From JAFECT01 sp963838235 (GTDB lineage: Bacteria; Pseudomonadota; Alphaproteobacteria; Caulobacterales; Caulobacteraceae), in NCBI GenBank assembly GCA_963838235.1, contig CAWIQJ010000006.1, positions 1,054,001 through 1,118,000 of the forward strand: 64,000 bases of DNA, read 5' to 3'. The notes below the pieces were generated by a model. The model searched no databases. It was not told where the DNA came from and saw nothing but the letters and a program-made list of their open reading frames with translations. The position numbers and the translations under genes are program-made. This document shows, piece after piece, positions 19,586 to 28,310 of this stretch; positions within the stretch are counted from its first letter, which is position 1, and every line of letters starts with the position of its first letter.

Positions 19586-20544
19586 CTATTTCCCGATCTT
19601 GGTCAACTCGTCCATCAGGTCGGGAACGGCGGTCTTGTAGTCGGCGACCAGGCCGTAGTCGGCCACCTGGAAGATCGGCGCGTCGGCGTCCTTGTTGATG
19701 GCGACGATCACCTTGGAGTCCTTCATCCCGGCCAGGTGCTGGATCGCGCCCGAGATGCCGATGGCGATGTAGAGGTCGGGCGCCACCACCTTGCCGGTCT
19801 GGCCGACCTGGTAGTCGTTCGGCGCATAGCCCGCGTCCACCGCCGCGCGGCTGGCGCCGACCGCGGCGCCCAGCTTGTCGGCGAGCGGCTCGATCACCCG
19901 GTGGAACTCCTCGGCCGAACCCATGGCGCGGCCGCCGGAGACGACGATCTTGGCCGCCGGCCAGTTCGGGCCGGTCGGACTTGACCATCTGTTCTGGAGA
20001 CGAAGCGGGTCTTGGCGCGCCGGCGGGCCCGGTCGCAGCGCTTCGACGGCGGCCGAGCCGCCTTCGCCGGCCGCCTTGAAAGCGGTGGCGCGGACGGTGA
20101 TCACCTTCTTGGCGTCGGACGACTGCACCGTCTCCAGCGCGTTGCCGGCGTAGATCGGGCGCACGAAGGTCGAGGCGTCGACGACCTGGATGATCTCGGA
20201 GATCTGGTGCGACGTCGAGCTTGGCCGCGATGCGCGGTGCGAAGTTCTTGCCGCTGGTCGTCGAGGGCACGGAGTCAGCAGGGCGTCGTAGCTTGTCATC
20301 AGCGGGAGCACGGCGAGCGCGACCGCTTCGGCGATCATCTTGCCGAGGTCGTCGCTCTGCGGCGACCAGCACCTTGCGCACGCCGGCGATCTCGGACGCG
20401 GCTTTGGCGGCGACGGCGTCGCAGCCCTTGCCCAGCACCAGGACGTCGACGTCGGACGACAGCGCCTTGGCGGCGGTGACGGTCTTGTGCGGTGGTGTCG
20501 CGCAGGTTGGCGTTGTCGTGATCGGCGAGAACGAGAACGGCCAT
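19586..20544 (-). CDS. etfA: Electron transfer flavoprotein alpha subunit, multiple frame breaks
   Basis: FAD-binding subunit of ETF, passing electrons from acyl-CoA dehydrogenases to the quinone pool. Assembled from several frames: MAVLVLADHDNANLRDTT, KTVTAAKALSSDVDVLVLGK, DDLGKMIAEAVALAVLPL, VPSTTSGKNFAPRIAAKLDV, QISEIIQVVDASTFVRPIYAGNALETV, KSDRPEL, then KIVVSGGRAMGSAEEF, VGQTGKVVAPDLYIAIGISG and INKDADAPIFQVADYGLVAD, the FAD-binding C-terminal motif. At least six breaks between 19975 and 20495. Start overlaps the etfB stop (TGATG). Key residues are all present somewhere in the sequence. Confidence 0.85.
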
Positions 20545-21295
20545 CAGAGCACCCCCGCTTCGGACTTGAGCTTGGCGACCAGGTCGGCGGCGGTCTCGAC
20601 CTTCACGCCGGCTTGGCGCTTGGGCGGCTCGGTGACCTTCAGCACCTTCAGTTTCGGTGCGATGTCGACGCCGAAGTCGGCAGGCGTCTTGATGTCGATC
20701 GGCTTCTTCTTCGCCTTCATGATGTTCGGCAGCGAAGCGTAGCGCGGCTCGTTCAGGCGCAGGTCGGTGGTCACCACTGCGGGCAGATCGACATTGAGCG
20801 TCATGCAGGCCGCCGTCGACTTCACGCGTCACGTCGGCGGTCTGGCCCTTGATCTCGAGCTTGGAGGCGAAGGTCGCCTGCGGCCAGTCGAGCAGGCCGG
20901 CCAGCATCTGGCCTGCGGCGTTGTTGTCGCCGTCGATCGCCTGCTTGCCCATCAGCACGAGGCCCGGCTGCTCCTGCGCGATCACAGCCTTCAAGAGCTT
21001 GGCCACGGCCAGGGGCTCGACGTCGGCGTCGGCGGTGATCAGCAGGCCGCGGTCGGCGCCCATGGCCAGGGCGGTGCGGATGGTTTCCTGCGCCTGCTGG
21101 ACGCCGATGGAGACGACCACGATCTCTTCGACCAAGCCCTTCTCCTTCAGGCGGACCGCTTCTTCGACGGCGATCTCGTCAGAAGGGGTTCATGGACATT
21201 TTGACGTTGGCGAGATCGACGCCGGTCTGATCCGCCTTCACGCGGACCTTTACGTTAGCGTCGACCACCCGTTTGACCGGGACGAGGACCTTCAT
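20544..21295 (-). CDS. etfB: Electron transfer flavoprotein beta subunit, two frame breaks
   Basis: AMP-binding subunit of ETF. Seen: MKVLVPVKRVVDANVKVRVK at the start, NVKMSMNPF, then (after a break near 21182, repaired by removing T from TTCTGACG) DEIAVEEAVRLKEKG, VEEIVVVSIG, the family segment VLMGKQAIDGDNNAAGQML, and after a second break near 20820 MTLNVDLPAVVTTDLRLNEPR and KAKKKPID. ATG at 21295. A strong promoter and a palindromic operator lie upstream. First gene of the etfB-etfA operon. Confidence 0.87.
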
Positions 21296-21348
21296 GGGAT
21301 CGTTTCGCACCTTGGGAGGACGGGCGGCGCGGGCCGCCGCGGAAGGGG

Positions 21349-21379
21349 GTTAAACAGCACCGGTCCCCGACCCTGTCAA
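21349..21379 (-). promoter_or_regulatory. Promoter of the ETF operon
   Basis: On the minus strand TTGACA (21379-21374), a 17-base spacer, then TGTTTA (21356-21351) within GCTGTTTAAC, close to the Caulobacter housekeeping sigma pattern (TTGAC...GCTANAWC). It predicts a leader of about 50 nt before etfB. Nearly the same sequence stands in front of secA. Confidence 0.6.
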
Positions 21380-21380
21380 C

Positions 21381-21399
21381 GTGCTGCAATGCAGTATGG
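21381..21399. promoter_or_regulatory. TGCTGCAATGCA palindrome abutting the ETF promoter
   Basis: GTGCTGCAATGCAGTATGG contains CTGC-AAT-GCAG, a perfect CTGC-N3-GCAG dyad, placed directly upstream of the -35 hexamer of the etfB promoter. It matches the site at 19506-19522. The position suits a regulator acting on RNA polymerase access; PhaR-like identity is inferred from the motif only. Confidence 0.5.
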
Positions 21400-21420
21400 C
21401 TTTGCCGCTCAGGGCCCGCT

Positions 21421-21999
21421 CTAGCGGGTCGCGCCGGGCTTCCACAACACGTCGGCCTTGCCCCCGTCGTTGGCCCGCCGCGCGGCCACAAACAGCAAGT
21501 CCGACAGTCGGTTCAGGTACTTGACGGCCTCCGGGCTAACCGTCTCGTCCGCAAGGTTCGCCAGGGTCACCGCGTCGCGCTCGGCCCGGCGACAGACCGT
21601 TCGCGCCAGGTGCAGGTGGGCCGACAGCGCCGTCCCGGCGGGCAGGACGAAGGAATCGAGCGGGGACAGGTCGGCGTTCAGGTCGTCGATCTCGTGCTCG
21701 AGCCGTTCCACCTGGGCGGCGAGGATGCGCAGGGGTTCAAAGGGAAGGGGCTTGTCCCGCTCGGGGGTGGCCAGGTCGGCTCCCAGGTCGAACAGGTCGT
21801 TCTGGATGCGGGCCAGGATGGCGTCCAGGTGCGGGTCGCCGCCGGCGTGCAGCCGGGCCAGGCCCAGACAGGCATTGGTCTCGTCCACACCGCCGTAGGC
21901 CGCCACCCGGGGATGGTCCTTGGGCAAGGGCTCGCCAGTGGCCAGGCGGGTTTTCCCGCCGTCGCCCGTCCGCGTGTAGATCCGGTTCAGGGTGACCAA
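21421..21999 (-). CDS. Cob(I)yrinic acid a,c-diamide adenosyltransferase, PduO type
   Basis: Transfers the adenosyl group of ATP to cob(I)alamin to form coenzyme B12. Seen: TRTGDGGKTRLATGE near the N-terminus (ATP binding), RVAAYGGVDETNA near residue 32, and ARTVCRRAERDAVTLA near 135, all hallmark motifs of the PduO/MMAB family. 192 residues. Lies 7 bp downstream of a small HIG1-like membrane protein gene, so probably co-transcribed. The nearby ETF and hydroxyacyl-CoA genes suggest a link to acyl-CoA metabolism, for example methylmalonyl-CoA mutase. Confidence 0.88.
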   Translation of the reverse strand: MVTLNRIYTRTGDGGKTRLATGEPLPKDHPRVAAYGGVDETNACLGLARLHAGGDPHLDAILARIQNDLFDLGADLATPERDKPLPFEPLRILAAQVERLEHEIDDLNADLSPLDSFVLPAGTALSAHLHLARTVCRRAERDAVTLANLADETVSPEAVKYLNRLSDLLFVAARRANDGGKADVLWKPGATR

Positions 22000-22006
22000 G
22001 CGCGCC

Positions 22007-22210
22007 TCAGCCGGAACCCTTGACCTTCATCATCAATCCGATGACCAGGAACACGATGGCGACCGCCTGGGCCATGACCCGGTAGCGCATGAACTTGTTG
22101 GAGTTGGCCAGGGCGAAGTCCCCGCCCCGGTAGAGCGAGTAGAAACCCATGCCGAGGGTCGCGACGACGGTCGCCAGCGCCAGGATGATGAGGACGTCGA
22201 TGACGTGCAT
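22007..22210 (-). CDS. HIG1-like twin transmembrane protein
   Basis: Small inner-membrane protein with two transmembrane helices: MHVIDVLIILALATVVATLG and, after GGDFALANSNKFMRYRV, MAQAVAIVFLVIGLMM. The linker with N-K-x-M-R-x-R-V matches the HIG1 (hypoxia-induced gene 1) domain, whose mitochondrial members associate with respiratory supercomplexes. 67 residues from ATG at 22210. Upstream of the adenosyltransferase with a 7-bp gap. The 278 bp between it and the TetR gene at 22488 hold no gene I can support. Confidence 0.7.
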   Translation of the reverse strand: MHVIDVLIILALATVVATLGMGFYSLYRGGDFALANSNKFMRYRVMAQAVAIVFLVIGLMMKVKGSG

Positions 22211-22487
22211 GCAGCGAAATCTAGGCTCGGGCCCGGGTCCGCGCCAGCCCGAAAGACCCTGCGACAAAGTGCCGATCTAGTTCGGTGAACCTTGGATTCT
22301 TGGGAATTTTCGCTGAGTCGAGAAGCCGACATCGCGGCTTGCCACACTTAGGACGCCCTTTAAATTCAAGGCTATCGACCCATATGACCAATCGAGCGCC
22401 GGGTGTCCGAGAGATATTGATCAAGCTCGCCGACCCTGGGTATCGTGCAACCAGTAAGAGGCCCCGGCCATCGAGTCGGGCCGATGG

Positions 22488-23166
22488 GTGAGAGTGATGA
22501 AGCAAGCAGCCGTGAGAGCGACCTACGAATCGGTGGACCTCGGCGACACCACGGGCCCCACGCCCAACCGCCGGGCCCTTTCCAAGATGCGGACGCGCCA
22601 GAAGGTCCTGGCCGCGGCCCGGGCGCTGTTCAACGAACGCGGCTATGACGCCGCCACCGTCCGCGACATCGCCCGCAGCGCCGGCATGTCCACCGGGGCG
22701 GTGTTCGCCAATTTCGAGGACAAGTCCGACCTGTTCGAAGCCATCGAGATGGAGGACTTCGAGCGCCTGGCCGAGGCGATGCGCGAGGCGGCGTCAGGTT
22801 CGTACAAGGATGCCGAGACTAAGCTGCTCGATGTTCTGTGCAGCGGCTACGTCTACTACGCCGACACCCTGCCGCTGGCCCAGGCGATCGTGGCCCAGTC
22901 GTGGCTGCGACCCTTGAACGCAGAACTCCGTGCGCGCAACGTCCTGAAAGTTCTGTTAGGAATCATAGGCGACGCCTTAAGAGAAGCGGCCCGTCGGGGT
23001 GAGATTCGTCAGGATTTCGATGTCCGGCTGGTTTCGGAGATGCTTTGGGGCGCGTATTTGGCCAACTTCCGTCGGGCCATTTTCGACGGATGGAAATCTT
23101 GAGACGCTGAGGGCGCGTCTGGCCGACCAGGTCGGTCTGGTGCTCGCAGGTCTCAAGCAGGGATAG
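22488..23166 (+). CDS. TetR family transcriptional regulator, 3' frame break
   Basis: Helix-turn-helix repressor. The N-terminal DNA-binding domain follows an atypical 30-residue extension: RQKVLAAARALFNERGYDAATVRDIARSAGMSTGAVFANFEDKSDLF. The literal frame stops at 23100-23102 after GWKS, but shifting one base in the AAA run at about 23093 continues LETLRARLADQVGLVLAGLKQG to TAG at 23164-23166, a credible C-terminal helix. Starts GTG 22488, GTG 22494 or ATG 22497. The ligand is unknown. Resembles the next gene in layout. Confidence 0.75.
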
Positions 23167-23248
23167 CCCGGGAGACCGGTCATCGGGGAGGGTCACGCCG
23201 AATACGGCGGGCCCCGCCCGCGGACGGTCTTCCGATCAGGGGGCGACA

Positions 23249-23902
23249 TTGGGGGTTCGTGAAGTCCAGAAGCAGGCCACGCGGGAAAAGGTCGTCGAGG
23301 CCGCGCGCAGCCTGTTCGAGGAGATCGGTTACGAAGAGACGACCATCCGCATGGTCGCCGAGCGCGCCGCTGTGTCCGTCGGATCGGTCTTCACCACCTT
23401 TGAAAGCAAGGTGGACATCTTCAACTACATCCTGTTCGAGAAGTTCGAGGCGCTGTTCAGCGAGCTGCAGCGCATCTCGCCCTATCTGAAGGGCTCCGCC
23501 TGCCATCGCATCGCCTCGCTGATGTCGATCGCCTACGGCGTCGAATGCCGCCAGCTCGACCTGATGATCTCGCACATGGCCGCGTCCTACGGCTGGCCGC
23601 GGCGGATCGAGGACGAGCACAACAAGCGCCGGGCGCGCCTGATCGGCCTGTTCCGTGACATCCTCGACCAGGGCGTGGCCCAGGGCGAGGTGCGCACCGA
23701 CGTCGACCTCGACCAGTTCATCGACATCCTGTTGGCGGTCTACACGCGCAACTATCGCCGCGCCTATTACGAGAAGCTGACGCCGGAAGAGCTGTCCGGC
23801 CTGGCCGAGCAGCAGGCGAGCCTGCTGTTCCGCGGCATTGCCACGCGCGCCGAATTCGCCGCCATCGAGGAAGCGCACGCGATGCGTGTTGCCGGGGCTT
23901 AA
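23249..23902 (+). CDS. TetR family transcriptional regulator
   Basis: Second TetR-type regulator, 217 residues, 83 bp behind the first. DNA-binding domain: REKVVEAARSLFEEIGYEETTIRMVAERAAVSVGSVFTTFESKVDIF. The C-terminal ligand domain includes HMAASYGWPRRIEDEHNKRR and GEVRTDVDLDQFIDILLAVYTRNYRR, similar in pattern to the same region of its neighbour. The start is TTG 23249 after a G-rich Shine-Dalgarno-like stretch. Its stop shares TTAA with the convergent Rieske oxygenase gene, a candidate target. Confidence 0.75.
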   Translation: MGVREVQKQATREKVVEAARSLFEEIGYEETTIRMVAERAAVSVGSVFTTFESKVDIFNYILFEKFEALFSELQRISPYLKGSACHRIASLMSIAYGVECRQLDLMISHMAASYGWPRRIEDEHNKRRARLIGLFRDILDQGVAQGEVRTDVDLDQFIDILLAVYTRNYRRAYYEKLTPEELSGLAEQQASLLFRGIATRAEFAAIEEAHAMRVAGA

Positions 23903-25002
23903 CTCTTCCAGCGAAGAACTGCGGCTTTCACCGGATTGATGAACGGCCGGTTTTCGCGCCGGCGCGCGATCCACTCCCGTTTCAAGGCCTGATACCACTT
24001 GGCCTGGCGGTCCGCGTCGTCGACCCACATGAGCGGCGGGTCGTACTTCAAGCCCTGGTTCTGCAGGTTCACCATCTCGCCGTCCTGGCGCAGGAAGGCG
24101 CGCGCGCCGGCGCGCACGAACGGCAGGATAAAACTCACCATCGGATGGTCGGACCACAGGATCTGGGTGATGCGCGTCTTCGCCTCGGTCACCGGCGTCA
24201 GGCAGGTCAGGCTCAGCACCTGGCGCTTGCCCACCAGAATGTGCTCCCAGCGGAACGCCGGCAGGGCGAAGGTGATCTCGGTCAGCGGCTCGCCGCCCAG
24301 CGCCACATAGGCGCGGCTGTTCTTCGACGGCGGATGTCGCACCATGGCGAAGCCGTGCTCGCGCGGTTCGAACGCCTTGGACTTCGCGTGCGCGCTCTTC
24401 GACGAGCGCCACCACCATTGTTGGTGCACGAAGGGCCCGTGCGCGGGATCCATCAGGCCCACGATGGCGTGATCCACGTGGGCTTCGAAATCCATCCCGT
24501 CGACCAGCTTAGGCGGACCTCCGACCACGCCGGGGAACTGCGGCGGTTCGTAATCGGGCGCGGTGGGATTGCGCGGGTCCGACGCCATCCAGACGAAGAT
24601 CAGGCCCTGGCTTTCGCGCACCGGATAGGCGCGCACCTTCACCCGCTCGGGCTCGAACGCCTGGTCCTCGACCAGTGAGGGAATGGCGGTGCAGACGCCG
24701 TCGGTTCCGAAGCGCCAGCCGTGGTAGCAGCACTCCACCGCTTCGCCCGCCTTCGGGTCGGACACCAGGCGGCCTGCCGACAGCGGCGCGGCGCGATGGG
24801 GGCAGATGTCGCGAAGGGCGAAGGCGGCGCCCGCGCGTGTGCGCCCGATCAACACCGGTTCGCTGAGGATCTCGTAGCGCTTGAGGTCGCCGGCCTTGAT
24901 GTCGGAGCCCAAGGTCGCAAACCACCAGGTGTCGCGCAGGAACCCGCGGCCGAACGCGGTGTCGGCGCGATGGTCCGGTTCCTGGTTAGCGTCGGCGGCC
25001 AT
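23899..25002 (-). CDS. Rieske-type aromatic-ring-hydroxylating oxygenase, alpha subunit
   Basis: Rieske non-heme iron oxygenase. Seen: Rieske cluster ligands CPHRAAPLSAG near residue 66 and CCYHGWRFGTDG near 91, then a catalytic domain with D-H-x(9-10)-H pattern in HVDHAIVGLMDPAHGPFVH near 175. 367 residues, the size of single-component-type alpha subunits such as vanillate demethylase. No ferredoxin or reductase gene is adjacent, so electron donors must be encoded elsewhere. The substrate is unknown. Convergent with a TetR gene. Confidence 0.8.
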   Translation of the reverse strand: MAADANQEPDHRADTAFGRGFLRDTWWFATLGSDIKAGDLKRYEILSEPVLIGRTRAGAAFALRDICPHRAAPLSAGRLVSDPKAGEAVECCYHGWRFGTDGVCTAIPSLVEDQAFEPERVKVRAYPVRESQGLIFVWMASDPRNPTAPDYEPPQFPGVVGGPPKLVDGMDFEAHVDHAIVGLMDPAHGPFVHQQWWWRSSKSAHAKSKAFEPREHGFAMVRHPPSKNSRAYVALGGEPLTEITFALPAFRWEHILVGKRQVLSLTCLTPVTEAKTRITQILWSDHPMVSFILPFVRAGARAFLRQDGEMVNLQNQGLKYDPPLMWVDDADRQAKWYQALKREWIARRRENRPFINPVKAAVLRWKS

Positions 25003-25061
25003 GCCGCCGTGTTACCCGGTCCTGGCGCCAGGCCCAAGGGGCGGAGCGCTGCGCTCGAGGC

Positions 25062-25280
25062 TCAGTGCCTGGTTTTGCCGCCCTTGATCACCTTGTCGGC
25101 CTTGCGGTCGATGCGGGCTTCTTCGGCCTTGGACATGCGACCGGCGTTCTGGGCCTGGCTGGCGCGCGCCTTGGCGTTCCTGGCATGGGCCTTGTCCTCG
25201 ATCGGATAGGCCTTCTTTTCGGGCTCGGCGAATTGGGACTTCTTCAGCTTGTTGCGGGTGTTTGCGCGCAGTTCGGCCAT
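25062..25280 (-). CDS. Small basic protein, DUF6582-like
   Basis: 72 residues, very rich in Ala, Lys and Arg: MAELRANTRNKLKKSQFAEP, then KKAYPIEDKAHARNAKARAS and a lysine-rich end. The pattern F(A)xPxxKxYPIxDxAHARNA occurs in small proteins annotated as DUF6582 and in some phage-related proteins. No other domain is visible and function is unknown. It sits alone between the Rieske gene and secA; the leader has a GAGAGGAG-type Shine-Dalgarno just upstream of the ATG. Confidence 0.6.
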   Translation of the reverse strand: MAELRANTRNKLKKSQFAEPEKKAYPIEDKAHARNAKARASQAQNAGRMSKAEEARIDRKADKVIKGGKTRH

Positions 25281-25336
25281 GACGGCTCTCCTCTCGGATG
25301 CCGTGGAACGCGCAGGCCGCGCGACGGTTCAGAAGG

Positions 25337-28106
25337 TCAGACCAAGGCGCCGTGGCAGTGCTTGAACTTGCGGCCCGAACCGCAGGGGCAGGTCGCGTTG
25401 CGCGCGGTCCGCTCCCAGCCCGCCGGCAGGGCCGAGTGCGGGAGGCCCGCGCGTTCGTCGCCGCCCATATTCTCCACCGCCGAGGGCGACAGACGGCCCG
25501 CCTCGTTCTCGCCGGTGAGCGGATTGAGGTGGATCTCCTCGAACTCGGGCGCGGTCGGCTGCGGCGGCTGCTCGAAGCGGAACTCCACGTTCATCAGCCA
25601 GGCGGTCACGCCTTGGCGCAGGTCCACCAGCAGCTTCTCGAACAGCGAGAAGGCCTCGGTCTTGTACTCGTTCAGCGGATCGCGCTGACCATAGCCGCGC
25701 AGGCCGATCACCGAGCGCAGGTGGTCGAGGTGCACCAGATGCTCGCGCCAGTGATAGTCGATCATCTGCAGCAGGAAGCTCTTCTCGACGCTCTTCATCT
25801 GCTCGGCGCCGACGGCCTCGGTGCGTTCGTCCGAGCGTTTGTCGGCCGCGGTCTGGACGCGTTCCTCGATCTCCTCGTTGGAGACGCCGTCCTCCGCCGC
25901 CCAGTCGGCGACCGGGAGCACCAGGCCCAGGGTCTGGCGGATGCGCTCGTCGAGGCCCGCGATGTCCCACTGTTCGGCATAGGCCTTGGGCGGCAGGTGA
26001 CGGTTCACGAAATCGGCCACGGTCTCGCGGCGGAACTCGGTGACCAGCTCGGTCAGGTCGTCCGCCTCCATGAACTCCTGGCGCTGCTCGAACACGGCCT
26101 TGCGCTGGTCGTTGACGACGTCGTCGTACTTCAGAAGGTTCTTGCGGATTTCGAAGTTGCGCTGTTCCACGCGCTTCTGGGCGGTGGCGATGGCCGAGTT
26201 CAGCCACTTGTGGGTGATCGCCTCACCTTCGGCCACGCCGAAGGTGCGCATGATCGAATCCAGCCGCTCGCCGGCGAAGATGCGCAGCAGGTCGTCTTCG
26301 CAGGACAGGAAGAACTTCGACTTGCCCGGGTCGCCCTGACGGCCGGTACGGCCGCGCAGCTGGTTGTCGATGCGCCGGCTCTCGTGCCGCTCGGTGCCGA
26401 GCACGAACAGGCCGCCGGCGGCCAGGGCCTGGGCGCGCTTTTCGACGATGTTCGCTTCGAAACCCTTCTTAGCGTTCGCTTCAGCCTCCGGTGTGATCTC
26501 CACGCCCAGGCCGCGCTGTTCCAGTTTCCAGCGCTGCATCTTCATGTCGAGGTTGCCGCCGAGCTGGATGTCGGTGCCGCGGCCGGCCATGTTGGTGGCG
26601 ATGGTCACCGAGCCTGGGATGCCCGCATCGGCGACGATATAGGCTTCCTGTTCGTGGTAGCGCGCGTTCAACACCTGGTGCGGAACGCCCTTGATGGTTT
26701 TGCCTTCGTACTCGAACTCGTGCGCCTGAATCAGCTCCGACAGCACTTCCGACTTCTCGATCGACACCGTGCCGACCAGGACCGGCTGACCGCGGCGGTA
26801 GCAGTCTTCGATCTGCAGCAGGATGGCCTGGTTCTTCTCTTTGGCGGTGCGATAGACCTCGTCGTCCTCGTCGATCCGCACGATCGGACGGTTGGTCGGG
26901 ATGTCGGTCACGCCCATCTTGTAGATGTCCATGAACTCGGCTTCTTCCGTCAGCGCCGTGCCGGTCATGCCCGACAGCTTGGAATAGAGGCGGAAGTAGT
27001 TCTGGATGGTCACCGACGCGAGCGTCTGGTTCTCGGGCTGGATCTCGACGTGTTCCTTAGCCTCGATGGCCTGGTGCAGGCCTTCCGACAGCCTGCGGCC
27101 ATGCATCATGCGGCCGGTGAACTCGTCGATCAGCATCACCTCGCCGCCTTTGACGATATAGTCGCGGTCGCGGAGGTAAAGCGTGTTGGCGCGCAGCGCC
27201 TGGGTCACGTGGTGGACGGCGGTGACGTTGGCGGCGTCATAGAGCCCGGTGGTGTCCTTATCGAGGTGATTGCCGGCGATCAGCATCTCCTCGACCTTCT
27301 CCGAGCCGTACTCGGAGAGCATCACCTGGCGCTGTTTCTCGTCGAGTTCGAAGGTGTCCTTGTCGTTCACCATCTCCTTTACGATGTCGTCGCAGATCCG
27401 GTAGAAGTCCGAACGGTCTTCGGTCGGGCCCGAGATGATCAGCGGCGTGCGCGCCTCGTCGATCAGGATCGAGTTCGACTTCGTCGACGATCGCGAAGTT
27501 GTGGCCGCGCTGGACCATCTCGCGCTTGTCGTAGACCAGGTTATCGCGCAGGTAGTCGAAGCCGAACTCATTGTTGGTGCCGTAGGTGATGTCGGCGTTG
27601 TAGGACGCGTGACGCTGCGCCTGCGTCAGGCCGTTGACGATCACGCCCACGTCCATGCCGAGGAAGCGATAGACCTGACCCATCCACTCCGCGTCGCGGC
27701 GGGCGAGATAGTCGTTCACCGTGACCAGGTGACAGCCCTTGCCCTCGAGCGCGTTCAGATAGAGCGGCGCGGTCGCGACCAGGGTCTTGCCTTCGCCGGT
27801 CCGCATCTCGGCGATGCCGCCCTCGTGCAGCACCATGCCGCCGACCAGCTGTACGTCGTAGTGGCGCTGGCCCAGGGTCCGTTTGGCCGCCTCGCGCACC
27901 AACGCGAAACTCTCGTTCAAGAGCTTGTCGAGCTTCTCGCCGTTGGCGACCCGCTGGCGGAAGTCCGGGGTCTGGGCGGCCAGCTGATCGTCGCTCATCG
28001 CCACGTATTTGGGCTCGAGCGCGTTGATCGCAGTGGCACGCTGCATCATCGCTTTGACGCGACGGTCGCTGGAAGAGCCGAAAATCTTTTTGGCTAGGGC
28101 AAGCAT
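25337..28106 (-). CDS. secA: Preprotein translocase ATPase SecA, one frame break
   Basis: Motor of Sec-dependent protein export. Seen: Walker A MRTGEGKTLVATAP near residue 102, VTVNDYLARRDAEWMG, the DEAD-like box, GLYDAANVTAVHHVTQALRA, NMAGRGTDIQLGGN, GRTGRQGDPG, and the C-terminal zinc site CPCGSGRKFKHCHG. One break near 27477: removing one base from GTCGAACTCG gives VDEVDSILIDEARTPL, the invariant sequence. Full length about 922 residues. A promoter lies at 28246-28273. The break cannot be real in an essential gene. Confidence 0.95.
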
Positions 28107-28245
28107 TGACGGTCCGAAATCGGCGAGCAGGGGCTCGAAGGGTGGGGCGACGGCGCGACGATATCCCTACGGGAGACGCGGCGGCCGAAAGCCGCGCCGA
28201 AAGCCTTTGGGGCCTTAGAAACCCCTCGACTTGCGCGCGCGCGAG

Positions 28246-28273
28246 ACTTAAGCACCGACCCCGGACCTGTCAA
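28246..28273 (-). promoter_or_regulatory. Promoter of secA
   Basis: Minus strand TTGACA (28273-28268), 16 bases, TTAAGT (28251-28246) within GCTTAAGTC. The spacer (GGTCCGGGGTCGGTGC) is almost the same as that of the ETF promoter. Predicts a secA leader of about 135 nt. The rest of the 204-bp secA/parvulin gap is GC-rich and otherwise featureless. Confidence 0.55.
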
Positions 28274-28310
28274 CGAGACGGGTTGTCCTGAAAGGGATTT
28301 CGGGGTTGCG

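Noticed and set aside
18544..21295. Pseudogenes of ETF and hydroxybutyryl-CoA dehydrogenase
   Set aside because: All motifs are retained and breaks share a repeatable sequence context; sequencing error is the simpler reading.
22221..22505. Two overlapping small open frames in the HIG1/TetR gap
   Set aside because: Neither has a Shine-Dalgarno, regular composition or recognisable motif; treated as non-coding.
23899..23902. Convergent TetR and Rieske genes share TTAA as both stop codons
   Set aside because: Overlapping convergent stops are common in compact genomes (also at 9483-9486, 39639-39642); no special meaning.
25298..27589. A 763-codon open frame antisense to secA
   Set aside because: Mirror reading of a highly biased GC-rich gene; secA motifs on the other strand are unambiguous.
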